Assembly: GCA_014803435.1 (NCBI GenBank) | Contig: JACYFD010000002.1 | Span: forward strand, 535,026 to 599,025 | DNA length: 64,000 nucleotides | Origin: Cellulosimicrobium terreum | Lineage (GTDB): Bacteria > Actinomycetota > Actinomycetes > Actinomycetales > Cellulomonadaceae | Reading direction: 5' to 3' | Part shown: positions 32,807 to 41,942 of the stretch, in pieces | Layout: every line of letters starts with the position of its first letter | How positions within the stretch are numbered: the stretch's first letter is position 1 | Notes under the pieces: model-generated | What the model was told of the DNA's origin: nothing | The model's input: only the letters and a program-made list of their open reading frames with translations | Database searches by the model: none | Made by a program: the position numbers and the translations under genes

Positions 32807-33700
32807 TCAGAGCGCGGCGACCTGCCGCGCCCCCTCGACCGCGATGCGCTCGAAGACCGACGGGTCGGCGGCGAACTCCGTGCCGGGGATCGGCCGGTGC
32901 ACGACGATCTCCGTGATCCCGAGCTCCGCGTAGGCGGCGGCGGTCTCGACGAACGCGTCGACGGACTCCAGCACCGGGTCGGGGGTGAAGCCGGTCAGCA
33001 GGATCCGCTCGACGGTCGACGGGTCACGGCCGGCGTCGACGCACGCCGCCTCGAGCCGCTCGACCTGGGCTCGCACCGCCGCCCGGGACTGCGCCGGCGT
33101 CGCGTCGTCGCCGAGGTCGTCGTCGCCCGTCGTGACCCAGGCCTGCCCGAGCCGTGCCGTGAGCCGCAGCCCGCGCGGCCCCGTCGCGGCGATCGCGAAC
33201 GGCACGCGCGGCGACTGCACCGGTCCGGGGATCGTGCGGGCCTCGTGGGCGCGGTAGTGGCCCTCGTGGTGCGTGACGGACGGCTCCGTGAGCAGGCGGT
33301 CGAGGAGCACGGTGAAGTCGGCGAGGCGCTCGGCGCGCTCGCGCGGCTGCCACGGGTCGCCGCCGAGGACCGTCGCGTCGAACCCGGTGGTCCCCGAGCC
33401 GAGCCCCACCGTGATCCGCCCGCCCGAGAGGTCGTCGAGCGTCATGACGTCCTTGGCGAACGTCACCGGCTCGCGGAAGTTGGGCGACGACACGAGCGTC
33501 CCGAGGCGCACCCGCTCCGTCGCGGCGGCCGCAGCGGCGAGGGTCGGTACGGTGCCGAACCACGGGCCGTCGCGGAACGTGCGCCACGACAGGTGGTCGT
33601 AGGTGTACGCGGCATGGAACCCGGCGTCGTCGGCCTCGCGCCAGACCTCCTTGCCCACACGCCACGGGTAGATCGGCAGGATGACGGTGCTCACGCGCAT
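32807..33700 (-). CDS. LLM-class flavin-dependent oxidoreductase
   Basis: 297 residues with the luciferase-like TIM barrel: an N-terminal VSTVILPIYPWRVG, YTYDHLSWRTFRDGPWFGT, ERVRLGTLVSSPNFREPV, DDLSGGRITVGLGSGTTGFDA and a final family strand ITEIVVHRPIP. Family members use FMN or F420. The specific reaction cannot be told. It is divergent from the Dabb gene. Confidence 0.85.
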   Translation of the reverse strand: MRVSTVILPIYPWRVGKEVWREADDAGFHAAYTYDHLSWRTFRDGPWFGTVPTLAAAAAATERVRLGTLVSSPNFREPVTFAKDVMTLDDLSGGRITVGLGSGTTGFDATVLGGDPWQPRERAERLADFTVLLDRLLTEPSVTHHEGHYRAHEARTIPGPVQSPRVPFAIAATGPRGLRLTARLGQAWVTTGDDDLGDDATPAQSRAAVRAQVERLEAACVDAGRDPSTVERILLTGFTPDPVLESVDAFVETAAAYAELGITEIVVHRPIPGTEFAADPSVFERIAVEGARQVAAL

Positions 33701-33739
33701 GCCCCGACCCTACGGCGCGCGCGCACCTAGAGTGGTGGC

Positions 33740-34039
33740 GTGATCCAGCACACCGTCGCCTTCCGCCTCGTCCACGCCGCCGACAGCCCCGAGGAGGCCG
33801 AGTTCCTCGTGACGGGACGGCGCATCCTCACCGCGATCCCCGGTGTCCAGGACTTCACCGTCTCGCGCCAGACCAGCGCCAAGAGCCCGTTCACCTTCCA
33901 GTTCTCCATGGTCTTCGCCGACGCCGCCGCCTACGCCGCGTACGACGCCCACCCGGACCACCAGGGCTTCGTCGTCGGTCGTTGGGTGCCGGAGGTCGCG
34001 GAGTTCGCCGAGCTCGATCTCGTGCCGCTCGGCGACTGA
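33740..34039 (+). CDS. Dabb-family (stress-responsive barrel) protein
   Basis: 99 residues from a GTG. MIQHTVAFRLVH, the mid FTVSRQTSAKSPFTFQFSMVF and YDAHPDHQGFVVGRWVPEV match the dimeric alpha/beta-barrel Dabb family. Some members act as monooxygenases or polyketide-shaping proteins, but most are uncharacterised. It is followed seven bases later by the oxidoreductase gene, so they may act together. Confidence 0.85.
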   Translation: MIQHTVAFRLVHAADSPEEAEFLVTGRRILTAIPGVQDFTVSRQTSAKSPFTFQFSMVFADAAAYAAYDAHPDHQGFVVGRWVPEVAEFAELDLVPLGD

Positions 34040-34046
34040 GGTCCCG

Positions 34047-35627
34047 GTGACCGCCGAGCACCACCACGTCGCGATCGTCGGCGGCGGGCACAACGCTCTC
34101 GTCGCGGCGGCGCTGCTGGCGCGCGAGGGCCTGGACGTCGTGGTCCTCGAACGGCTGCCGCACGTCGGCGGGGCCGCGGTGAGCGAACGGCCGTGGCCGG
34201 GCGTCGACGCACGGCTGTCGCGCTACGCCTACCTGGTGAGCCTCTTCCCCGAGGCGCTCGCCGCCGACCTCGGGCTCGACCTCGAGCTCCGCTCGCGCGC
34301 GACGGCGTCGTTCACCCCGTACGACGGCCCCCACGGCCCTGCCGGGCTGCTCGTCGAGACGGACCCCGGCGACGTGACGCGGGCGTCCTTCCGCGCGCTC
34401 ACCGGTAGCGACGACGAGTACGGCGCGTGGCAGGAGCTGTACACCGAGCTCGACGGCCTCGCCCGCGTCGTCGCGCCGACGCTGCTCGACCCGCTCCCGC
34501 GCGAGGGGGACGTGCGCGAGAACGTGCGGGCCGCCGTCGGGCAGCAGGTGTGGACGGACGTGGTGGAGCGTCCCCTCGGGGAGGCGATCGAGCGGCGCCT
34601 CGCCCACGACGTCGTGCGCGGGGTGGTCGCGACGGACGCGCTCATCGGGACGTTCACGTCGCTGTTCGACCCCGCGCGCCTGGCGAACCGGTGCTTCCTC
34701 TACCACGTCGTCGGGAACGGGACGGGGGAGTGGCGCGTGCCCGTGGGCGGCATGGGCGCGGTGACGGCGGCGCTCGAGCGTGCGGCCAGGTCTGCGGGCG
34801 CCGCCGTGCGCACCGGCCACGAGGTCACGCACGTGGGGCCCGACGCCGCGGGCGTGAGCATCGAGGGTCGGCTCGCCTCGGGCGAGGGGTTCGCCGTCCG
34901 GGCCGACCACGTGCTGTGCGGCGCGGCGCCCGCCGTCCTCGCGCGGCTGCTCGGCGAGGAGCCGCTCGGACCCGCGCCGCACGGCGCGCAGCTCAAGATC
35001 AACCTCCTCGTGTCGCGGCTGCCGCGGCTGCGTTCCGGCGTCGACCCGCGCGTCGCGTTCGCCGGGACCGTCCACGTGGGCGAGCCGATGTCGCGGCTCG
35101 AGGCGCTGCACGCCGACCCGACGGCCGGGCTCGGGAGCGCGGGCGAGCTGTACTGCCACACGCTCACCGACCGCTCGATCCTCGGACCCGACCTCGCGGC
35201 GTCGGACGCCCAGACGCTCACCTGGTTCGGCCTCCACACCCCGGACGACGCGCTGCGGGCCCCGGGCGCCGAGGACGCCGCCTTCCGCACGGCCGTCGCG
35301 GCCCTCGACGCGCACCTCGCCGAGCCGCTCGCCGACGTGCTCCTGCACGCGGAGGTCCGCACGCCCGCCGAGATCGAGACCGACCTCGCCATGCCGGGCG
35401 GCCACATCTTCCACGGCGACCTCGCGTGGCCCTGGCTGCCCGACGACGCGCTCGCCCACACCCCCGCCGCCCGCTGGGGCGTGGCGACCGGGCACGACCG
35501 CGTGCTCCTGTGCGGCAGCGGCTCCCGCCGCGGCGGTGCCGTGAGCGGCCTCGGCGGCCACAGTGCCGCCCGCGCGCTCCTGGAGACCCTCGCGACCAGG
35601 AGCTCAACCGCGCGTGTGACAGGGTGA
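34047..35627 (+). CDS. Phytoene-desaturase-like FAD oxidoreductase
   Basis: 526 residues. The N-terminal dinucleotide fold reads VAIVGGGHNALVAAALLAREG, then VLERLPHVGGAA, the signature of the phytoene desaturase / retinol saturase / amine oxidase group. The middle has the family segment VPVGGMGAVTAALERAA, and the C-terminus ends with an FAD-contact motif LLCGSGSRRGGAVSGLGGHSAARA. No other carotenoid gene is adjacent, so it is more likely one of the many desaturase-like oxidoreductases of unknown substrate. Its neighbours are Dabb upstream and an LLM enzyme downstream, suggesting a small redox operon. Confidence 0.85.
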   Translation: MTAEHHHVAIVGGGHNALVAAALLAREGLDVVVLERLPHVGGAAVSERPWPGVDARLSRYAYLVSLFPEALAADLGLDLELRSRATASFTPYDGPHGPAGLLVETDPGDVTRASFRALTGSDDEYGAWQELYTELDGLARVVAPTLLDPLPREGDVRENVRAAVGQQVWTDVVERPLGEAIERRLAHDVVRGVVATDALIGTFTSLFDPARLANRCFLYHVVGNGTGEWRVPVGGMGAVTAALERAARSAGAAVRTGHEVTHVGPDAAGVSIEGRLASGEGFAVRADHVLCGAAPAVLARLLGEEPLGPAPHGAQLKINLLVSRLPRLRSGVDPRVAFAGTVHVGEPMSRLEALHADPTAGLGSAGELYCHTLTDRSILGPDLAASDAQTLTWFGLHTPDDALRAPGAEDAAFRTAVAALDAHLAEPLADVLLHAEVRTPAEIETDLAMPGGHIFHGDLAWPWLPDDALAHTPAARWGVATGHDRVLLCGSGSRRGGAVSGLGGHSAARALLETLATRSSTARVTG

Positions 35628-35631
35628 CGCC

Positions 35632-36564
35632 ATGACCGAGATCGACCTGCGCATCTTCACCGAGCCCCAACAGGGCGCCACGTACGACGACATCCTGGCC
35701 GTCGCGAAGGCCACGGAGGACCTCGGCTTCGACGCCTTCTTCCGCTCCGACCACTACCTCGTCATGGGCGACGGCGACGGGCTCCCCGGCCCGACAGACG
35801 CCTGGACGACGCTCGCCGGCCTCGCCCGCGAGACCAGCCGCATCCGCCTCGGCACGCTCGTGTCGTCCGCGACGTTCCGCCACCCCGGCGTGCTGGCGAT
35901 CCAGGTCGCGCAGGTCGACCAGATGTCCGGCGGGCGCGTCGAGCTCGGCCTCGGCGCGGGCTGGTTCGCCCGCGAGCACGAGGCGTACGGCATCCCGTTC
36001 CCCCAGAAGCGCTTCGGGATCCTCGAGGAGCAGCTCGCCGTGATCACGGGGCTGTGGGAGACGCCGGCCGACGAGACGTTCAGCTTCGCGGGCGAGCACT
36101 ACACGCTCACCGACTCGCCCGCCCTGCCCAAGCCCGCCCAGGACCGGGTCCCGGTCATCGTCGGCGGCAACGGACCCCGACGCACACCGGCGCTCGCGGC
36201 CCGTTACGGGAGCGAGTTCAACGCGGCGTTCCCCGACCCCGACGTCCTGGCCGACCGCTTCGAGAACGTGCGCGCCGCGTGCCTCGACGCGGACCGCGAC
36301 CCCGACTCGCTCGTCTACTCGGCCGCGTTCGTCGTGGCGGTGGGGAAGGACGAGGCCGAGTTCCGGCGTCGGGCGCAGGCGATCGGCCGCGACCCGGAGG
36401 AGCTCCGCCGCAACGGCCTCGCCGGGACCGTGGCAGAGGTCGCGGACAAGATCGCCGGCTTCGCCGAGCAGGGCGCGACGCGGTTCTACCTCCAGGCCCT
36501 CGACCTGCACGACCTCGACCACCTGGACCTGATCTCCCGCGAGGTCGTACCGCAGCTCCCGTGA
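35632..36564 (+). CDS. LLM-class (F420-type) oxidoreductase
   Basis: 310 residues. The barrel shows DLRIFTEPQQGATYDDIL, GFDAFFRSDHY, RIRLGTLVSSATFRHPGVLA, VDQMSGGRVELGLGAGWF and EHEAYGIPFP, all typical of actinobacterial F420-dependent LLM proteins. The C-terminal half carries VPVIVGGNGPRRTPALAARY. It starts four bases after the desaturase-like gene and is probably translated from the same message. Confidence 0.88.
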   Translation: MTEIDLRIFTEPQQGATYDDILAVAKATEDLGFDAFFRSDHYLVMGDGDGLPGPTDAWTTLAGLARETSRIRLGTLVSSATFRHPGVLAIQVAQVDQMSGGRVELGLGAGWFAREHEAYGIPFPQKRFGILEEQLAVITGLWETPADETFSFAGEHYTLTDSPALPKPAQDRVPVIVGGNGPRRTPALAARYGSEFNAAFPDPDVLADRFENVRAACLDADRDPDSLVYSAAFVVAVGKDEAEFRRRAQAIGRDPEELRRNGLAGTVAEVADKIAGFAEQGATRFYLQALDLHDLDHLDLISREVVPQLP

Positions 36565-37056
36565 CCCGGTGAGCGTCCACGCCTCGGGACGCGAGGGCGG
36601 TCCAGGGGCGCGGCGGCCGTGAATTCTTCGTTTCCGGCGGTGAACGGGCCGTTTCCGGCTCGTGCACGACGCCGGACGGTCCCCCGCGGACGGGCCGGGC
36701 CGTCCGACGTCGGGCAGGGGTGTCCAGCCCTGTGATCCGGCCGATCCGGACCGTGGGGCGACGGTCGCCGACACCGGCCGCGAACCTTCACACGTGCCGG
36801 GTGCGCGGAACCGGACCGCGACACGACGACGCTCTTCACCCGTGACACCACCGCCGACCCCGGTTACGTTCGGCGCAGACGACGAGGTGGCCCGCTCCCG
36901 AGCGGGCCACCTCGACCCGTCTCCGGGCGAGAGCCCGGGCAGTGCGCTCCACCTTCCACGACGCAGGACATCCCGACGCCGACGACGTCGCCGCACACCG
37001 CGGGCGCCACGAACCGGTACCCGTGACTCGAGCCCACCGAGACCCGAGGACACGCG
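36565..37056. other. 492-bp leader region of the GT2 operon
   Basis: No convincing gene is seen on either strand. The stretch is GC-rich and contains one strong hairpin (36883-36914), a CCGGGCGAGAGCCCGGG small stem and the short ribosome region CCGAGACCCGAGGACACGC before ATG 37057. The length suggests a regulated leader for the exopolysaccharide operon, but no known riboswitch class was recognised. Confidence 0.5.
36883..36914. terminator. 14-bp hairpin in the GT2 leader
   Basis: CGAGGTGGCCCGCT (36883-36896) and AGCGGGCCACCTCG (36901-36914) pair perfectly around CCCG. It may terminate the upstream operon or act as an attenuator about 140 bases before the GT2 start. No T-run follows. Confidence 0.55.
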
Positions 37057-38952
37057 ATGGCCGTCTCCGAGTTCGACCGTCTGGTCGTCACTCCCCGCCG
37101 CACGCAGTACGTGCGGCCCGCGCCGTTCGGCCCCCGAGCCGAGCCCGAACGCCCCACCGGCCCGCCCCGCGACGAGAACTCCGCGGCGCGCTCGCCGTCG
37201 CTCGTCATGATCATGCTGCTCGCGACGCTCGGCGTCGTCGCGTACGCCGTCTTCCTGCTCAACCCCGCCAACCGCGGGGACGCGCTCCCGTACGTCATGG
37301 TCATCACGGCCGAGACCGTGCTCGTGACCCAGGCGCTGCTCGCCATGTGGACCGTGCTCTCCAGCGGCCACGACCCCCGCGGCTTCTCGTTCCACCACGC
37401 CAAGGACCGGCTGTTCGACGTCCCCGAGATCATCCGCGACGGCGCCGAGGACGACTCGACCCGCTGGAACCTCTACCTGCACGACAAGCCCGTCACGGTC
37501 GACGTCCTCATCACCACCTACGGCGAGGACCTCGACACGATCGCCCGCACCGTCCGCGCCGCCGTCGCGATCCGCGGCACCCACCGCACGTGGGTGCTCG
37601 ACGACGGCCGGTCCGACGACGTGCGCGACCTCGCCGCCCAGCTCGGCGCGCGCTACGTGCGCCGCCTGTCGAGCAACGGCGCGAAGGCGGGCAACGTCAA
37701 CCACGCGCTCGCCATCGCGAAGGGCGACCTGTTCGTCATCCTGGACGCCGACTTCGTGGCGCGGCCCGAGTTCCTCGTCGAGACCGTGCCGTTCTTCGTC
37801 AAGGACGACGTCGCGTTCGTCCAGACGCCGCAGACCTACGGCAACCTCGACAACCTCATCTCCCGCGGCGCCGGCTACATGCAGGCCGTGTTCTACCGGT
37901 TCGTCCAGCCCGGCCGGAACCGGTTCAACGCCGCCTTCTGCGTCGGCACCAACGTGATCTTCCGCCGCACCGCGATCGACGACATCGGCGGCATGCACAC
38001 GGACTCGAAGTCCGAGGACGTCTGGACGTCGCTCATGCTGCACGAGCGCGGGTGGAAGACCGTCTACATCCCCACGACCCTCGCCGTGGGCGACACCCCC
38101 GAGACCGTGGAGGCCTACACCAAGCAGCAGCTGCGCTGGGCGACCGGCGGGTTCGAGATCCTCTTCCAGCACAACCCCCTCAGCCCGAGGCGCAACCTCA
38201 CGCTCGACCAGCGGCTGCAGTACACCGTCACGGCCACGCACTACCTCGCCGGGATCGCGCCGCTCGTGCTGCTGCTCGTCCCGCCGCTGCAGATCTACCT
38301 GGACCTGACCCCCATGAACCTCACCATCTCGTGGGGCACGTGGTTGCTGTACTACGCCGGCTTCTACGTGCTGCAGATCGCCATCGCGTTCTTCACGCTC
38401 GGGTCGTTCCGCTGGGAGGTGCTCATGCTCGCGTCCGTGTCGTTCCCGATCTACACCAAGGCGCTGTGGAACGCGCTCACCGGCAAGGAGCAGGCCTGGC
38501 ACGTCACCGGCTCCAAGGGAAAGGCCTCGTCGCCGTTCAACTACATGCTCCCGCAGGTCCTGTTCTTCGCGTTCCTGCTCATCACGTCGGCCGTGGCCGT
38601 GTGGAAGGAGTGGGGCGACCCCATGCCGAGCCTCGCGCTCGCATGGAACATCACCAACACGTTCATCCTCGGGGCGTTCGTCGTCACCGCGCTGCGCGAG
38701 TCGTCGGCTGCGAAGCGTGCGGCGCGTGCTGGGGACCGGCGGGTGCGGCGGCGGTCCGGGAGGACGGCGTCGGGTCTTCCATCCGGACCCTCGTCCCTCG
38801 GGTCCTCCCGCCAGACCCGCCACGACCCGACGCCGACCTCCCTTCCCGCCGCCTCGTCCGTGACCGCGGCGGCAGACGCTGCCGACACGCGGACCGCGCG
38901 GCGTCGGGCCGCTACGTCACCCGTCGCTCGTCCTGCCGGAGGTGTCGCATGA
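37057..38952 (+). CDS. Processive GT2 polysaccharide synthase (BcsA/CrdS-like)
   Basis: 631 residues. Two N-terminal helices are followed by a GT2 domain with ITTYGED, VLDDGRSDD, ILDADF (D230, D232), SEDVW (E320, D321) and QQLRW (357-361), the D,D,D,QxxRW set of processive beta-glycan synthases. Several membrane helices form the channel. No PilZ domain is present, unlike cellulose synthase. The last 70 residues are Ser/Thr/Arg-rich and include a repeat shared with kdpB. With a HlyD-like partner and a GH81 beta-1,3-glucanase downstream, a beta-1,3-glucan product is plausible but unproven. Confidence 0.88.
   Translation: MAVSEFDRLVVTPRRTQYVRPAPFGPRAEPERPTGPPRDENSAARSPSLVMIMLLATLGVVAYAVFLLNPANRGDALPYVMVITAETVLVTQALLAMWTVLSSGHDPRGFSFHHAKDRLFDVPEIIRDGAEDDSTRWNLYLHDKPVTVDVLITTYGEDLDTIARTVRAAVAIRGTHRTWVLDDGRSDDVRDLAAQLGARYVRRLSSNGAKAGNVNHALAIAKGDLFVILDADFVARPEFLVETVPFFVKDDVAFVQTPQTYGNLDNLISRGAGYMQAVFYRFVQPGRNRFNAAFCVGTNVIFRRTAIDDIGGMHTDSKSEDVWTSLMLHERGWKTVYIPTTLAVGDTPETVEAYTKQQLRWATGGFEILFQHNPLSPRRNLTLDQRLQYTVTATHYLAGIAPLVLLLVPPLQIYLDLTPMNLTISWGTWLLYYAGFYVLQIAIAFFTLGSFRWEVLMLASVSFPIYTKALWNALTGKEQAWHVTGSKGKASSPFNYMLPQVLFFAFLLITSAVAVWKEWGDPMPSLALAWNITNTFILGAFVVTALRESSAAKRAARAGDRRVRRRSGRTASGLPSGPSSLGSSRQTRHDPTPTSLPAASSVTAAADAADTRTARRRAATSPVARPAGGVA
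38757..38834. repeat. GC-rich repeat, copy A (in GT2 3' end)
   Basis: This segment shares CCTCGTCCCTCGG and CCCGCCAGACCCGCCACGAC (in that order) with 48557-48636 in kdpB. It is also internally complementary: GGGAGGAC pairs with GTCCTCCC, and GGCGTCGGGTC with GACCCGACGCC. The two copies are read in different frames, so the similarity is at DNA level. Confidence 0.75.
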
Positions 38953-39680
38953 CCTGGTCCAACCGTGTCCGGCTGCTGGCCGGACTGCTCGCGGTGCTGC
39001 TGGTGTGCGCTGCGCTGACGCTCGTCATGAACCGGAGGCTCGGGCAGGCGACGAGCGAGACGGCGACCATCCGGGCCGAGTCGCTCGGCATCGGCACGGA
39101 CTACGCGGGGACCGTCACCGAGTCGTTCGTCGACGAGGGGGACGAGGTCGCCGAGGGCGACCCGCTCTTCGCCGTCAGCTCGCTGACGCTGCAGCACGAC
39201 CTGTCGCTCGGTCTCGTGAGCGCCGACACGAAGGCCTACCAGGTGAGCGACGACGGGACCATCACCCTCGTCGCCCCCTACGCCGCCGTCGTGACGGACG
39301 TGGCGGCCCGCGAGGGCGGGTTCGTCGAGGCCGGGTCGACGGTCGCGACGCTCGACCGGGCCGGGTCCTTGTTCGTCGACGCCGAGGTGTCGCTCGAGCC
39401 GAGCGACTACGCGCGTGTTCGGCAGGGTGCGCCCGTGACGATCGTCCTGCCCGACCAGAGCGAGATCGACGGGATGGTCGCGTCGATCTCCGTGGCCAAC
39501 GCGGACAACACGGCCGAGACGACCGTCGAGGTGACGAGCGACGCGCTCGTCGACGGTGCACAGGACGGGCTCGTCGCCCCCGGCACCCCGGTCACGGCGA
39601 GCATCGAGCTCCACGACGACGGGCCGCTCGCGGGCGTCGACGAGAGCTTCGGCCAGTTCCTGCGGAAGGTCGGGCTGTGA
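38949..39680 (+). CDS. HlyD-like membrane-fusion / adaptor protein
   Basis: 243 residues. One N-terminal helix (VRLLAGLLAVLLVCAALTLVM) anchors an extracellular part. This has two lipoyl-like hairpins (ESFVDEGDEVAEGDPLFAVSS and VVTDVAAREGGFVEAGSTVATL) and a beta-barrel region (ARVRQGAPVTIVLP). It overlaps the GT2 gene by ATGA and the GH81 gene by GTGA. Such proteins act as polymer conduits, comparable in role to Alg44 or the BcsB partner. An exit-path role for the glycan is inferred. Confidence 0.8.
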   Translation: MTWSNRVRLLAGLLAVLLVCAALTLVMNRRLGQATSETATIRAESLGIGTDYAGTVTESFVDEGDEVAEGDPLFAVSSLTLQHDLSLGLVSADTKAYQVSDDGTITLVAPYAAVVTDVAAREGGFVEAGSTVATLDRAGSLFVDAEVSLEPSDYARVRQGAPVTIVLPDQSEIDGMVASISVANADNTAETTVEVTSDALVDGAQDGLVAPGTPVTASIELHDDGPLAGVDESFGQFLRKVGL

Positions 39681-41821
39681 GGGCCGGCCGCGGCCCGGTG
39701 CGAACTCCCGGGCTCGTCGCGCTCGGCGTCGGAGCCGTCGCGCTCGCGCTCGGTGGCTGCTCGCTCTTCACCTCGGACGCGTCGACCGGCACCTCGTCCT
39801 CGGGGGCGGCCGGCGCCGTCGGGCACCGGGCCGCCGACATCGAGGGGGTGGCACCCGACGTGGACCCGAGCATCCTGCCGCAGGAGTCCGTGAAGGCGGC
39901 GCCCCCGGCACGGCTCGCGGACGGGCTGGTCCCGCCGACGAACCGGTGGTTCTCCGGTCTGGTGTTCGGCGCCGAGCCGCTGCCCGTCTTCCCGATGCCG
40001 CTGGCGTTCGGGGTGACGGACGGCGGGTTCGGCGTCGGGCTGCCCGACGTCCAGGTCACCGAGACGTCCGTCCTCGGACCGTTCGTGCCGCAGGTCGGCG
40101 TGGACGTCGGTGCGACGTCGACCCGGGTGTCCGCCTACGACACCGCGTCGGTGACGCTCGACCTGCTCGGCGACGGCGGGACCGGGGCGCTCGGGCACGT
40201 CACCCTCGTCGAGGGCTCGCCCGTACTCCGGTACACGGCCGCGACGGACCAGACGGCGGGCCTCACGCAGTCGTTCGCCGCGGACGAGGGCCTCGTGACG
40301 GCCGACGTCGACGGCAGGACCTGGCTGCTCGTCGGACCCTCCGGCCCGTCGGACGACTCGGTGCTCGGCGACGACGGGCGCTCGCTGAACCTTGCGGCGG
40401 GCGACTCCGTCGCGTTCCTCCCGGAGCCGGACGACCTGCCCACCGACGGCACGCTCGCGACGCTCGCCGCGGCGGCCGCCGCTCCCGTCACGGGGACCAC
40501 GCTCGCCTACGGCGTGGCCGACGACGCGGTGACCACCGCGATCACCTATGCGACGGACATGTCGGGGGAGCCCGCTGCGGACGGCGACGGCGGGACCGTC
40601 GTCGTGCGCATGCCCCACCAGCGCGACGGCGACGGCACGACGTGCGACCTCGGCACGTACGCGACCGTGCACGGGACCGTCGACGTGTGCACCGCGAGCA
40701 CGCTCGCATGGTCGAGCCCCGCGGTACGGCCGGCCGGGACGCTCGACGTGTCGGGGCTGACCGCGGACGAGAAGACCGAGCTGACCGAGCAGGTCGGTGC
40801 CGACTGGGCGGCGCACGAGCCGCTGCCGTCGGACACGTACTTCGGCGGCAAGTCCCTCGCACGCGACGCCAACCTGCTCTCGCTCGCGGAGCAGCTCGGC
40901 GTCGACGAGGTCGCGACCCCGCTGCGGGAGGAGCTCACCGCGGCCCTGCGCGAGTGGGCCGAGCCGGACGGCTGCGCGGAACGCGACGCACGCTGCTTCG
41001 TCTACGACCCCCAGGTGCGCGGCGTCGTCGGGAAGACGCCGTCGTTCGGGTCGGACGAGTTCAACGACCACCACTTCCACTACGGCTACTTCCTGTACGC
41101 CGCAGGCGTCGTGGCGGCCGAGGACGCGGAGCTCGCCGCGGACCTCGCGCCGGTCCTGGACCTGCTCGCGGCCGACGTCGCGGCCGGGGCGGGCAGTGAC
41201 GACTTCCCGGCGCTGCGCGTGTTCGACGCCTACGCGGGGCACTCCTGGGCGTCGGGGTACTCGCCGTTCGGGGACGGGAACAACCAGGAGTCGGCGTCGG
41301 AGGCGGTGTCCGCGTGGAACGGGCTCGCGCTGTGGGCCGCGGCCTCCGGAGACTCCGCGCTGGAGACGCAGGCCCGCTGGTTGCTCGGCGCCGAGGCGGC
41401 GTCCGCACGGGCGTACTGGACCGACTTCGACCGCGACGACCCGGCGCTCGACGGGTTCACGCCGAGCGTCACGTCCCTCGTGTGGGGAGGTAAGCGCGAC
41501 TACGCGACGTGGTTCAGCGCGGAGCCGGGCGCCATGCTCGGGATCCTCGTGCTGCCCTCTCAGCCTGTCGCGGACTACCTCGCCGGCGACCCGGACCGCA
41601 TCCGGGCCAACCTCGACGCCGAGCTCGCGGGCCCGCGCGAGGACGCGGCGTCGTGGGACGTCATGTTCGGCGACCAGCTGCTCATGTACGCGTCGCTCGC
41701 GGGTCCCGACGACGCGGCGTCGGCCCTCGACGTGGCGCGCTCGCTGCCGGACGACCGCGTCGACGACGGCAACACCCGCTCGTACCTGCTCGCGTTCCTC
41801 ATGACGCGCGCGTCGGGCTGA
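39677..41821 (+). CDS. GH81 endo-beta-1,3-glucanase lipoprotein
   Basis: 714 residues from GTG 39677. A lipobox GGC (Cys28) predicts a membrane-anchored exported enzyme. The GH81 signatures are strong: PPTNRWFSGLVFG at the start of the domain, SDEFNDHHFHYGYFLYAAG (about residues 458-476, with the catalytic Asp) and GNNQESASEAVSAWNGLALWA (about 533-553, with catalytic Glu). GH81 enzymes cut beta-1,3-glucan. Coupled translation with a processive synthase suggests a trimming or release role for the operon product rather than nutrition. Confidence 0.9.
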   Translation: MRAGRGPVRTPGLVALGVGAVALALGGCSLFTSDASTGTSSSGAAGAVGHRAADIEGVAPDVDPSILPQESVKAAPPARLADGLVPPTNRWFSGLVFGAEPLPVFPMPLAFGVTDGGFGVGLPDVQVTETSVLGPFVPQVGVDVGATSTRVSAYDTASVTLDLLGDGGTGALGHVTLVEGSPVLRYTAATDQTAGLTQSFAADEGLVTADVDGRTWLLVGPSGPSDDSVLGDDGRSLNLAAGDSVAFLPEPDDLPTDGTLATLAAAAAAPVTGTTLAYGVADDAVTTAITYATDMSGEPAADGDGGTVVVRMPHQRDGDGTTCDLGTYATVHGTVDVCTASTLAWSSPAVRPAGTLDVSGLTADEKTELTEQVGADWAAHEPLPSDTYFGGKSLARDANLLSLAEQLGVDEVATPLREELTAALREWAEPDGCAERDARCFVYDPQVRGVVGKTPSFGSDEFNDHHFHYGYFLYAAGVVAAEDAELAADLAPVLDLLAADVAAGAGSDDFPALRVFDAYAGHSWASGYSPFGDGNNQESASEAVSAWNGLALWAAASGDSALETQARWLLGAEAASARAYWTDFDRDDPALDGFTPSVTSLVWGGKRDYATWFSAEPGAMLGILVLPSQPVADYLAGDPDRIRANLDAELAGPREDAASWDVMFGDQLLMYASLAGPDDAASALDVARSLPDDRVDDGNTRSYLLAFLMTRASG

Positions 41822-41828
41822 GCCTCCT

Positions 41829-41888
41829 GCCGAACCCCGGGTTGCGCGCCGTTCGTCGGCCGGATCGGCGCGCAACCCGGGGCTCGGC
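41829..41888. repeat. 60-bp palindromic element after the GH81 gene
   Basis: It starts eight bases after the GH81 stop. Ends are GCCGAACCCCGGGTT and AACCCGGGGCTCGGC, and the stem continues through GCGCGCC/GGCGCGC with a 16-base loop. With its flanking CCT/AGG it forms a 25-bp stem and could terminate transcription of the glycan operon. Confidence 0.85.
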
Positions 41889-41942
41889 AGGGCACTACCC
41901 TGCTCCGGGGGTCACCGCACGAGCGACACGGACAGGAGCGAC

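Noticed and set aside
36565-37056. Cyclic-di-GMP or cyclic-di-AMP riboswitch before the GT2 gene
   Set aside because: The conserved cores of GEMM and ydaO classes could not be found; only a simple hairpin is present.
35218-38823. 1201-codon open frame on the minus strand
   Set aside because: It runs opposite the LLM and GT2 genes and across their leader, with repetitive Asp/Arg/Glu sequence; no motif was seen.
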